Shown: positions 42,900 through 50,302 of the stretch, one piece after another | Numbering within the stretch: position 1 is the first letter of the stretch | Layout: each line of letters begins with the position of its first letter | DNA from: an uncultured Lachnospiraceae bacterium | GTDB taxonomy: Bacteria; Bacillota; Clostridia; Lachnospirales; Lachnospiraceae | Direction: 5' to 3' | Assembly (NCBI GenBank): GCA_900539715.1 | Contig: UQDA01000014.1 | Location: 1-64,000 of the forward strand | DNA: 64,000 nucleotides | Translations under genes and position numbers: made by a program | The notes under the pieces: generated by a model | The model's database searches: none | What the model saw: only the letters and a program-made list of their open reading frames with translations | Told to the model about the DNA's origin: nothing

Positions 42900-43028
42900 A
42901 TTTGATTGACATCCATTTTGACTTCGTTTAAAATAAGGACAAGTTGAGAAGTTATCAACCCACAAAATCAGGCGGGATATTTTCTGAGAAGAAGATGTCC
43001 TGCCATCCCCCCCTATATGAAGATGATG

Positions 43029-43053
43029 ACCGCCGGTTTCCGGCGGTTTTTTT
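43029..43053 (+). terminator. intrinsic terminator after feoAB
   Basis: ACCGCCGG and CCGGCGGT form a tight stem with a TTT loop, followed by seven T. Confidence 0.92.
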
Positions 43054-43086
43054 ATGATAGGAAGGTTTCTTTCCTATCATAAAAAA
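43047..43086. terminator. bidirectional A/T-flanked hairpin
   Basis: TTTTTATGATAGGAA and TTCCTATCATAAAAA are perfect inverted repeats around a 7-nt loop. The T-tracts on both strands fit a bidirectional terminator between feoAB and the minus-strand gene at 43229. Confidence 0.75.
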
Positions 43087-43124
43087 GCACAATTATGTGC
43101 TAAGGCACATATTGTTATTGTTTA

Positions 43125-43187
43125 CACCAGCCTCAAACTCTCGCCGTTTGAGGCGTGAGAACGTGATTCTGGGGTGAGCGGGTCTTT
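43125..43187 (+). repeat. palindromic dispersed repeat, copy 2
   Basis: CACCAGCCTCAAAC opens the element, and GCCTCAAAC/GTTTGAGGC form a perfect 9-bp stem. It is the inverted partner of 12897-12956. Both copies lie at the edge of AT-rich accessory DNA. Confidence 0.65.
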
Positions 43188-43228
43188 TTTTCATGTTTCC
43201 ACAATAAAACTCAGGAAAAATCAGAAGT

Positions 43229-43573
43229 TTATCGGAGTATTAAAACACCTTTCATAAATTGTGTTTCATTATGTGTTTCATACACGATAGCTTTTTCTTC
43301 TTCAGTACATCCAATCAATATTTTTATTTCTGAATCCTTTTTCATCAAATCGACAATACACATTATTGCATCAACCTTTTTTTCGGCACTTCCTACCCAT
43401 ACATCTATTCCCGCACCATCCATAGAGGAGGTATCTTTCAAATAGCCATAATCAACCCGATAAATGAAATTGGGATACTTAGGATGTGCGGTTCCTTTTG
43501 GTCTATCAATTACAATTTCTGAATTGGTCACCAATTTATCCAATGCGTTCCAAAATTCGCTATTGTACTGCAT
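43229..43573 (-). CDS. small inorganic pyrophosphatase-like protein
   Basis: The 114-residue product contains IDRPKGTAHPKYPNFIYRVDYGYL and DGAGIDVWVGS (shown here as IDRPKGTAHPKYPNF and the acidic DGAGIDVWVGS), resembling short clostridial proteins annotated as inorganic diphosphatases. The family I PPase active-site run of acidic residues is only partly present, so activity on pyrophosphate is uncertain. The start at 43573 follows GGGAG by 8 nt. The gene is alone on the minus strand in an AT-rich patch with codon use unlike its neighbours, which suggests acquisition. Confidence 0.7.
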   Translation of the reverse strand: MQYNSEFWNALDKLVTNSEIVIDRPKGTAHPKYPNFIYRVDYGYLKDTSSMDGAGIDVWVGSAEKKVDAIMCIVDLMKKDSEIKILIGCTEEEKAIVYETHNETQFMKGVLILR

Positions 43574-43686
43574 CTTACCACTCCCTTTCAAATTTAAACT
43601 ATTCTAATTCACTATCTCTTTACATTTTAAGGTATAATCAATAAATGTATCAATGTTACTTAGCAACCCATTTTTTAATTTATTGC

Positions 43687-43795
43687 TTTGGATAATCTTT
43701 TCTATAATCTGCAACCACATATGCGATTGCTTCTTCAATTTGGTGTTTTAGCACCCTTGGAGTATATTTACTATTTGCATTATTAAGACTTCATT
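43687..43795 (-). pseudogene. C-terminal remnant of a protein-coding gene
   Basis: On the minus strand a frame without a start codon reads SLNNANSKYTPRVLKHQIEE and continues AIAYVVADYRKDYPKQ to a TAA. The amphipathic, protein-like composition and preserved stop suggest the tail of a decayed gene; the upstream part is closed by stops. I do not recognise the family. Confidence 0.4.
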
Positions 43796-44262
43796 TCATT
43801 ACAGTATTTAATGATGTGAATAAAAAAACAAGACGAACAGTCCTATTAGGTAGGGAATGCCAATCTTGTGTGCGTAGTTTTCCTATTATCTCTTTTCTCT
43901 CTAATCTAAAATATCTTTACTAAAAAAATTTTTCTTGCTCTGTTTATTGTAATAAAATAATCTCTCAAAATGGATTCTATTCTCTACTGTGTTCTCTCTG
44001 TTTCTGTTACTGCCGCGCATAAACTAAACACATCATTTTTTATATTATACCTGCGAAACGTATTGGAGTCTATAGATTTTCTATAAATTTCCACTTTTTA
44101 AAATTTCTTGACTTAATGGGAATTTTGTTCCCGAAAATGTTTTTAAAGGGCAGACCCGAAGATTTACCCCTTAACTTAACAAAATTCTGGTCTAACTAAA
44201 TGACATTGCCAGTGAACAGTAACCACATACTTTTTATAGGACAAAAAAACTTTTTCGTCCGC

Positions 44263-44291
44263 TTGTAACAGCTTTTTAAATCCGTTATACT
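44263..44291 (+). promoter_or_regulatory. promoter of the kinase-like/fusion operon
   Basis: TTGTAA, 17-nt spacer, TATACT, about 50 nt upstream of the coding start. Confidence 0.6.
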
Positions 44292-44345
44292 GGAAGAAAG
44301 GATGGGGTGTCCGGATTTCAGCAAAAGACGAAGGGAGGGTTTTTT

Positions 44346-44960
44346 ATGAAGGGACAGATGATAATCACAATAGGCAGGTGCTTTGGAAGCAACGGCAGGG
44401 AGATAGGGGACCGGCTGGCACGGGAACTTGGGCTTGGATTTTATGACCGCAATCTGATAGATCTGGCTGCAAAGAAAGCAGGTATAGAGAGAAGCGTGGC
44501 GGGAAATGCGGACGAAAAGCTGATAGGACGGTTTTTAGAGCTGTCTCCGGGGCTGGATCTTATCCAGGAAAGCCGGAATGAAAAGATTTACCGGGCGCAG
44601 GCGGAGGTGATAAGGTCTATCGTAAAGAGCGGGGAATCCTGTGTTTTTGTTGGAAGAGGGGCGGATTATGTGCTGCGTAACCGTCCGGAAGTGTTAAAGG
44701 TCTTTATCTATGCGCCTTTGGAAAGCAGGATACAGACTGTCATGAAGCGTTATGATTTCAATGAGGATGAGGCGCAGAGAGTTATCCGTCACATGGACAA
44801 AACGAGGCGCAACTATTATGAATATTTTACGGATCGCAACTGGGATCAGAAGGAAGGAAAGGATCTTTTGCTCGACAGCAGCGAATTCGGCATCAGGGGA
44901 TGTGTGGAGCTGATAAAAGCGGCAGCAGAAATCAAAATGGAACGGGATTGGGATGTATGA
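44346..44960 (+). CDS. cytidylate kinase-like nucleotide kinase
   Basis: The 204-residue protein begins MIITIGRCFGSNGREIGDRL, a P-loop variant (GRCFGSNGRE instead of GxxGxGKS) of the cytidylate kinase-like family, followed by LGLGFYDRNLIDLAAKKAGI, VFVGRGADYVL and DKTRRNYYEYFTDRNW. The last segment resembles the CMP-kinase lid. The true substrate of these Clostridia proteins is not known; true CMP kinase (cmk) is distinct. GGGAGGG precedes the ATG. The gene overlaps the following fusion gene by 4 bp. Confidence 0.8.
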   Translation: MKGQMIITIGRCFGSNGREIGDRLARELGLGFYDRNLIDLAAKKAGIERSVAGNADEKLIGRFLELSPGLDLIQESRNEKIYRAQAEVIRSIVKSGESCVFVGRGADYVLRNRPEVLKVFIYAPLESRIQTVMKRYDFNEDEAQRVIRHMDKTRRNYYEYFTDRNWDQKEGKDLLLDSSEFGIRGCVELIKAAAEIKMERDWDV

Positions 44961-46783
44961 AAAAAGAAATACTGGATTTGACGCAAAAGTGCAGAGTGAA
45001 ATGCCTGCCGGAGGACATACTGGAACAGAAGATGGAAGAAGAGGCAGAGCCTTTTTTACAGAGGATCCGCGTAAGCGGTATGATGAAAACAACTGAAAAT
45101 AAAGGCTTATATTATGAGCTTTATCCGCAGGAAAATGCAAAAGGAACTATCGTGGTCAGCTATGGTTTTACGGAGTCCTGCTTAAAATACTATGAGCTTC
45201 TTTATTATTTTTACAGGGAAGGCTATCAGGCGGCCATCATGGACCATCGCGGGCACGGGCGCTCCATGCGCGAGGTGGAGGATATGACGGTCGTGCATGT
45301 CGAGCTGTTTTCCCGTTATGTAAAGGATCTGCATCATTTTGTGGAGAAGAAGGTGAAGCCGATGGCGGATGGAAAGCCGCTGTATCTGTTCGCACATTCG
45401 ATGGGCGGATGCATCGGGACTTTTTATCTGGAGCAGTATCCGGACGATTTTAAAAGGGCGGTCCTGACCGCTCCGATGCTCGGGGTAAAGCTGGGCGGAT
45501 GTCCTGCATGGGCTGCCAGGGTACTGTGTGATATGGAGGTATTCCGCGGAAAAGGTACGGAGCGGCTGTTTACTCAGTCGGCTTTTGACCCGGACGAGTC
45601 TTTTGAAGAGTGTTCCGCAAGCTCTGAGGCGCGTCATGCCTGGTATATGAAAAAGCGGCGGGAGGACGAGAATTATCAGACTTCCTCCGGCAGCTATTAT
45701 TGGGGGAAGGAAGCGATAAATGCAGGGGAATTCGTGGTCAGCAGAAAGCAGGCAGAGAAGGTAAAGGCTTCTGTGCTCCTGTTTCAGGCAGAATACGACA
45801 GTCTCGTGAAGCCAGAACCTCAGGACCGGTTTATTTCCCGTATTGCGGATGGCAGACTGGTGTTTGTGCCGGGAGTACGTCATGAAATCTATCGGGCGCC
45901 CAATGAGGTATTGCAGCCATATTTGGAGGAAATATTCCGGTTTTACGAGGGTGCGGACCAGCCGGTAACGAAAGAGGCTCAGGCGCTTTTGGTGACAGGG
46001 ATAGAAAATGCGAGGCAGCTTGGCGGATATGAGACGGCGGACGGGCGTCATGTGAAAAGGGACGTTCTTCTGCGTACGGCGAAACTTTCGGATGCGCCGT
46101 CGGAGGAGCTGGCTGCATTAAAGGACATTTACCATCTCGGCGTTGTGGTGGATTTCAGGACGTTGGCAGAAAGAGAGGGAGCACCGGATCCGGAGATAGA
46201 CGGCGTGGACAATATTGTTCTGGATGTGCTGGATGAGGGCAGCAGGACGGGAGCGGGCGCGGCGATAGCCGGGATATATGAAAACGGCGGTGCCGAGCCG
46301 GCAGGGGTCATGCTGAATATCATCAGAAGCGGCTGCGTTTCCGAACGGATGTATGCGGATATGGCATTTGACCCTGCGGCAGAAAAGGGCTTTCGTGATT
46401 TTTTCAGGATACTGTTGGAAAATGGCGGGCAAAAGGCTGTTTTATGGCATTGCAGCGGAGGAAAGGACAGGACGGGAGCAGCTGCCGTCTTACTGCTTTT
46501 GGCACTGGGCGTAAACAAGGAGACTGCGCTGAGGGACTTTGAGCTGACAAACGAGTTTCTGCGGGAGAAGATAGCCTATATGGAAAGCCGTGCGGCAGAG
46601 CTGACTGACGACCCGGAAGAAATCGCGTGGGTAAAAGATCTGACGGGAGTAAATCGAAAATATATGGAAAAGCTTCTGGATACGCTGGAGGAAAAGTACG
46701 GCTCGCAGGAGCGTTATCTTACGGAAGGGCTGGGGCTTGACAGGGCAGAGCTGGAACAGCTCAGGGAAATGTATCTGGAATAA
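44957..46783 (+). CDS. fusion: alpha/beta hydrolase (lysophospholipase-like) + tyrosine/serine phosphatase
   Basis: The 608-residue protein has two enzyme domains. Residues about 55-330 are a serine hydrolase of the monoglyceride lipase/lysophospholipase type: DHRGHGRSM, nucleophile S148 in LFAHSMGGCIG, the acid in AEYDSLVKPE and the His in GVRHEIYRAP. Residues about 345-605 match the Y_phosphatase3 family: NARQLGGYETADG, LLRTAKLSDAP, VVDFRTLAERE and the P-loop HCSGGKDRTGAA (C499, R505). No signal peptide is seen, so it is cytoplasmic. No stop or frameshift separates the domains. The start is the ATG overlapping the kinase-like gene. Confidence 0.88.
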   Translation: MKKEILDLTQKCRVKCLPEDILEQKMEEEAEPFLQRIRVSGMMKTTENKGLYYELYPQENAKGTIVVSYGFTESCLKYYELLYYFYREGYQAAIMDHRGHGRSMREVEDMTVVHVELFSRYVKDLHHFVEKKVKPMADGKPLYLFAHSMGGCIGTFYLEQYPDDFKRAVLTAPMLGVKLGGCPAWAARVLCDMEVFRGKGTERLFTQSAFDPDESFEECSASSEARHAWYMKKRREDENYQTSSGSYYWGKEAINAGEFVVSRKQAEKVKASVLLFQAEYDSLVKPEPQDRFISRIADGRLVFVPGVRHEIYRAPNEVLQPYLEEIFRFYEGADQPVTKEAQALLVTGIENARQLGGYETADGRHVKRDVLLRTAKLSDAPSEELAALKDIYHLGVVVDFRTLAEREGAPDPEIDGVDNIVLDVLDEGSRTGAGAAIAGIYENGGAEPAGVMLNIIRSGCVSERMYADMAFDPAAEKGFRDFFRILLENGGQKAVLWHCSGGKDRTGAAAVLLLLALGVNKETALRDFELTNEFLREKIAYMESRAAELTDDPEEIAWVKDLTGVNRKYMEKLLDTLEEKYGSQERYLTEGLGLDRAELEQLREMYLE

Positions 46784-46809
46784 AAAAGTGTGAGCCTTGG
46801 CGTACCGGG

Positions 46810-46837
46810 CCGCGTGCGAAAGCACGCGGTTCTTTTT
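46810..46837 (+). terminator. intrinsic terminator after the fusion gene
   Basis: CCGCGTGC and GCACGCGG around a GAAA tetraloop, followed by TTCTTTTT. Confidence 0.92.
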
Positions 46838-46861
46838 GGCAGCCTGCGCTGGAAGGGGTAC

Positions 46862-46896
46862 AAAAAAACCGCTGAGTCATAAAACTCAACGGTTTT
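46862..46896 (-). terminator. intrinsic terminator of the tRNA gene
   Basis: Read on the minus strand, AAAACCGTTGAGT pairs with ACTCAGCGGTTTT and is followed by a T-run, just downstream of the tRNA. Confidence 0.85.
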
Positions 46897-46903
46897 AAAT
46901 CAG

Positions 46904-46976
46904 TCGGAGTGACAAGACTTGAACTTGCGGCCTCTTCGTCCCTAACGAAGCGCTCTACCACCTGAGCCACACCCCG
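46904..46976 (-). tRNA. tRNA-Pro (anticodon AGG), 3' CCA not encoded
   Basis: The 73-nt minus-strand cloverleaf has acceptor arms CGGGGTG/CACTCCG, D arm GCTC/GAGC, anticodon stem CTTCG/CGAAG with loop TTAGGGA, and T arm GCAAG/CTTGT with loop TTCAAGT. The anticodon AGG reads CCU. C1-G72, A73, G35 and G36 agree with known prolyl-tRNA synthetase identity elements. The sequence after the discriminator is CTG rather than CCA. It stands alone with its own terminator, convergent with the fusion gene. A34 is unusual for bacterial proline tRNAs. Confidence 0.85.
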
Positions 46977-47082
46977 ATTCTGTCTGGCTGTCTCAACCGG
47001 ACAAGTGATATTCTACTGCAAGGGATGACAAAAGTCAACACTTATTTTAAAAAAAATTAAAAAAATTTTTGTATTTTCTTTC

Positions 47083-47111
47083 TTGAGTTCCTTTTGGGAA
47101 TCGACTATAGT
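47083..47111 (+). promoter_or_regulatory. promoter of the vanZ-like gene
   Basis: TTGAGT, 17-nt spacer, TATAGT, about 20 nt before the coding start. Confidence 0.6.
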
Positions 47112-47131
47112 AGACGCAGATGGAGGAGCTT

Positions 47132-47674
47132 ATGAAATATATATGGCTGACGATTAAAAAAATGCTGAGATATCTGTTAAAACCGCTGTCCTTTGTGCCG
47201 GCGCTCTGTGTGATGTATCTTATCTATTCGTTTTCGGCTCAGGCGGGGGCGGAATCCGGGGAATTGAGCATGAAGGTGAGCAGTAAGATAGTGGAGATAG
47301 GGGCGAGGCTTCTGGACCGGGAGCTAAGTGCGGCACAGATTTCTCAATACGCGGTGGGAATCCACTTTTTAGTGAGGAAGATGGCGCATTTTTCAGAATA
47401 TATGCTGCTGGGGATATCGATGGCGCTGCCGTTGTACGTATATCGTGTGAGAGGTTTCTGGCTTGTTCTGGCGGCAGGATTTTTCTGCGTGGCGTTTGCA
47501 GGGCTTGATGAGTATCATCAGATGTTTGTGGCAGGACGTTCGCCGGCGCTGAAGGATGTGCTGATAGACAGCGCCGGGAGCATAACGGGGATTTATATTA
47601 CGAGGATATGCGGGTTCATCGGGAGAAAGACGGTGTTTGCGCCTCTGGCGATGGAGCGCAGACGGAAACGGTGA
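47132..47674 (+). CDS. VanZ-family membrane protein
   Basis: The 180-residue protein has four to five membrane helices and the VanZ hallmarks: SFSAQAGAESG after the first helix, FLVRKMAHFSEYMLLGI, FAGLDEYHQMFVAGRSPALKDVLIDSAG. VanZ of Tn1546 gives low-level teicoplanin resistance; chromosomal relatives have no settled function. The ATG at 47132 is preferred because the GGAGG at 47122 lies 5 nt upstream, whereas it overlaps the ATG at 47120. The 3' end overlaps the convergent pfkB by 59 bp. Confidence 0.85.
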   Translation: MKYIWLTIKKMLRYLLKPLSFVPALCVMYLIYSFSAQAGAESGELSMKVSSKIVEIGARLLDRELSAAQISQYAVGIHFLVRKMAHFSEYMLLGISMALPLYVYRVRGFWLVLAAGFFCVAFAGLDEYHQMFVAGRSPALKDVLIDSAGSITGIYITRICGFIGRKTVFAPLAMERRRKR

Positions 47675-48572
47675 TTTTTGGAAAGAGGGATTCTATCTCG
47701 TTTCCGGATGCAAGAAAATCCGAAAAAGCGCTGGCGCTTCCGGCGGCGACGCTCATCTGGAAGGCATACCGGTACTCGTGCGTCTGTTCCCATCCTGCAA
47801 GGAAACCGGCTACCATGGAATCTCCTGCGCCGACCGCATTTTTTAATGCTCCTTTTGGAGCAGGTGCGATATAGGAGGAGCCGTCTTCGGCAGCAAGAAG
47901 CGCACCCTGCCCTCCCATAGAGACGAGGACGTTGCGCGCACCCATTTTTTGAAGCCGGCGCGCATACTCAAAAATTTGGCTGCTGTCGCACAAAACTGTG
48001 CCGAACAGATCTTCTAGCTCGTGGAGATTGGGCTTTATGAGAAATGGATGAAAAGGGAGCGTCTGCAGCAGCGGCTGTTTTGATGCGTCTACGATCACCG
48101 GAACATTTTTGAGGGAGAGTTTTTCCAGGATATCACGGTAAAGGGTATCCGGCATCCCGGCCGGGATGCTTCCGGCGAGTATGAGGGTATCCCGGTCGGT
48201 AAGGGAAGATATGCGGGAGAGCAGACGCTGAAGGCTTTCGGGGTCGATGGAAGGCCCCATACCGTTTATCTCCGTCCCGTCAAAATCCTTTAGTTTGACA
48301 TTGATGCGTGAAATCCCATCTTTTAATCTGATGAGGTCGCAGCAGATACCGGCGCTGTAGAGGCGGTGCAGTATTTCTTCTCCGACGAATCCGGCGGCAA
48401 AGCCGAGAGCGGTATTTTCGATGCCGAGGTTATGGAGGACGGTGGAGACATTGATGCCTTTTCCGCCGGGAAGGAGCTGTTCCGTTGTGGTACGGTTTGT
48501 CCTTCCTGTTGCAAAGGCGTCAAGCGTTACGATATAATCAAGAGATGGATTCAGGGTCACTGTATAGATCAT
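47616..48572 (-). CDS. fruK: 1-phosphofructokinase (PfkB/ribokinase family)
   Basis: The 318-residue enzyme phosphorylates fructose 1-phosphate (or tagatose 6-phosphate) to the bisphosphate. MIYTVTLNPSLDYIV, LPGGKGINVSTVLHNLG, ILAGSIPAGMP, IVDASKQPL, KPNLHELEDLFG and the catalytic GAGDSMVAGFLAG are visible. No fru PTS gene adjoins it, so the sugar phosphate is not proven. The start is at 48572; upstream lies a perfect dyad that may be an operator. It is convergent with, and overlaps, the vanZ-like gene. Confidence 0.88.
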   Translation of the reverse strand: MIYTVTLNPSLDYIVTLDAFATGRTNRTTTEQLLPGGKGINVSTVLHNLGIENTALGFAAGFVGEEILHRLYSAGICCDLIRLKDGISRINVKLKDFDGTEINGMGPSIDPESLQRLLSRISSLTDRDTLILAGSIPAGMPDTLYRDILEKLSLKNVPVIVDASKQPLLQTLPFHPFLIKPNLHELEDLFGTVLCDSSQIFEYARRLQKMGARNVLVSMGGQGALLAAEDGSSYIAPAPKGALKNAVGAGDSMVAGFLAGWEQTHEYRYAFQMSVAAGSASAFSDFLASGNEIESLFPKITVSVCAPSPEAQTPSFSR

Positions 48573-48586
48573 GGGAGCCTCTTTCC

Positions 48587-48606
48587 AGTTGTATAAAAAT
48601 ACAACT
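48587..48606. promoter_or_regulatory. 20-bp perfect dyad upstream of the 1-phosphofructokinase gene
   Basis: AGTTGTAT-AAAA-ATACAACT lies 14 bp upstream of the start codon, between it and a TATAAT-like -10 on the minus strand (about 48619-48624). Its symmetry and position suggest a repressor operator. Confidence 0.5.
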
Positions 48607-48624
48607 ATGCACACTTTTTATTAT

Positions 48625-48776
48625 ATGATGTTGGGGCAAAAGCCCCCGGCTGCGATATCCGAATATTGGGGCGGGTCAATCAGTCATAGAACCACTCCCG
48701 TGCAAGCACGTCGTGTTTCATGATTTTTGCCCCTGATATCATTATATTATAGAGCGGCAGGAGAGGCAGGTCAATC
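48625..48776. repeat. divergent intergenic region with inverted and direct repeats
   Basis: ATGATGTTGGGGCAAAA (48625-48641) is nearly repeated in inverted form as TTTTGCCCCTGATATCAT (48725-48742). GGCGGGTCAATC (48670-48681) is nearly repeated directly as GGCAGGTCAATC (48765-48776). The region separates the 1-phosphofructokinase and aldehyde dehydrogenase promoters. No gene is supported. Confidence 0.5.
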
Positions 48777-48831
48777 GGCGTACACAAAAACAAACGGGCG
48801 GTTATGCCTGGATAATGGAAAGAGGGAAAAA

Positions 48832-50220
48832 ATGAGCATACAAAAAAACTGCGGCATCGGACGGATAGTGGAAAAGCAGAGAGTCTTTTTTGAATCGGGA
48901 AAGACGTTCGATCTGGGATTCCGTAAGGCAGCCTTAAAGAGGCTGGAGCGTGCGATCTCAGAGCTTGAAGGGGAGATATGCGAAGCATTGGCGAAGGATC
49001 TGGGAAAATCCCGCACGGAAGGCTATATGTGCGAAGTCGGGCTGACGCTGGGCGAGATACGGGAGCAGAGGAGGAATCTGCGCAGATGGAGCCGGACAGA
49101 GCGGACAGGTGCAGGGCTGGCAAATTTCCCGGCAAAGGGATATATCGTGCAGGAGCCTTACGGCACAGTGCTCATCATGTCTCCGTGGAATTATCCGTTC
49201 ATGCTGGCGATAGAGCCGCTGGCAGGGGCAATAGCGGCGGGAAACTGCTGCGTAATAAAGCCTTCAGCTTATTCGCCTGCGACGTCGGCGGTCATTGCAA
49301 AGCTGATACGAAAGACCTTTCCCGAAGGATATGTAACGGTGATAGAGGGCGGACGAAAGGAAAATGCAGAGCTTCTGGAGCAGAGATTTGATTATATCTT
49401 TTTTACGGGGAGCGTATCCGTTGGAAAACTTGTGATGGAAAAGGCGGCGGCGCATCTGACGCCGGTTTCTCTGGAGCTGGGGGGAAAGAGCCCCTGCATT
49501 GTAGACAGCACGGCGAAAATCCCGCTGGCTGCACGGCGGATTGTATTCGGAAAATTTTTAAACTGCGGACAGACGTGTGTCGCGCCGGATTATGTTCTCG
49601 TGGAAGAGAGCGTGAAGGAGGAATTATTAAAGGAGCTTATCCGCTGGACGAAGAAGATGTACGGTGACGCTCTGGAAAATGCAGATTATGGAAGGATTGT
49701 AAATAAGAAACACTTTGAACGGGTCAGAGCGCTGATAGATGAAAGGCATGTGGTGTTTGGAGGAGAAGCAAGAGAGGAGACGCTGCAGATCCAGCCGACG
49801 ATACTGTTTCCGGTGTCAGAAACAGACGCATGTATGCAGGAGGAGATTTTCGGACCGATTCTGCCAGTCATTCCGGTAAAGGATATGGAGGCGGCACGTG
49901 CGTTCGTGAAACGGCGTCCACATCCGCTTGCCTGTTACGTTTTTACGAACAGCAGAAAGACAGAGCGGATGTTTATGAAGGAAACGGCGTTTGGCGGAGG
50001 CTGCATCAATGACACGATCATGCATCTGACTCCGTCAAAGCTTCCGTTTGGCGGAGTGGGCAGCAGCGGTATGGGTTCCTATCATGGCAAAAAGAGTTTC
50101 GAGACGTTCAGCCATGCAAAGAGCATATTGAAAAAATCCACATTTCTTGATGTGACAGCACGGTATCAGCCATACAAAGGATGGAAACGTTTACTCATCA
50201 GGATGATTGGAAACAGATAA
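48832..50220 (+). CDS. NAD(P)-dependent aldehyde dehydrogenase
   Basis: The 462-residue ALDH-superfamily enzyme oxidises an aldehyde to the acid. It shows MSPWNYPFMLAIEPLAGAIAAGN, the catalytic Glu in LELGGKSPCIV, the catalytic Cys in NCGQTCVAPDY, and EEIFGPILPVI. It most resembles the class 3/AlkH-YwdH type that lacks the long N-terminal tail; the real substrate is unknown. The ATG at 48832 follows AGAGGG. It is divergent from the 1-phosphofructokinase gene. Confidence 0.92.
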   Translation: MSIQKNCGIGRIVEKQRVFFESGKTFDLGFRKAALKRLERAISELEGEICEALAKDLGKSRTEGYMCEVGLTLGEIREQRRNLRRWSRTERTGAGLANFPAKGYIVQEPYGTVLIMSPWNYPFMLAIEPLAGAIAAGNCCVIKPSAYSPATSAVIAKLIRKTFPEGYVTVIEGGRKENAELLEQRFDYIFFTGSVSVGKLVMEKAAAHLTPVSLELGGKSPCIVDSTAKIPLAARRIVFGKFLNCGQTCVAPDYVLVEESVKEELLKELIRWTKKMYGDALENADYGRIVNKKHFERVRALIDERHVVFGGEAREETLQIQPTILFPVSETDACMQEEIFGPILPVIPVKDMEAARAFVKRRPHPLACYVFTNSRKTERMFMKETAFGGGCINDTIMHLTPSKLPFGGVGSSGMGSYHGKKSFETFSHAKSILKKSTFLDVTARYQPYKGWKRLLIRMIGNR

Positions 50221-50302
50221 CGGACGCAGAAAAACAGCTGGCATACCTCGTCCCCTTCCCGCATAGATTTTAAAGAAAAATGCGGGGACAAGGAGTGGGA
50301 GG

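Larger units (their letters stand above)
42900..43228. other. intergenic region after feoAB
   Basis: This 329-nt gap contains the feoAB terminator, a second bidirectional hairpin and copy 2 of the palindromic repeat, ending in a T-run (43185-43191). No gene is supported. Confidence 0.7.
43574..44345. other. AT-rich gene-poor stretch
   Basis: This 770-nt stretch holds the gene remnant at 43687-43795, an ACAAGA/TCTTGT-armed hairpin (about 43828-43871) and long AT-rich sequence without a supported gene. The promoter of the kinase-like gene sits at its right end. It looks like decayed or acquired DNA. Confidence 0.6.

Noticed and set aside
43229..44345. Complete mobile element in the 43-44 kb AT-rich patch
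   Set aside because: No transposase, integrase or flanking direct repeat could be found.
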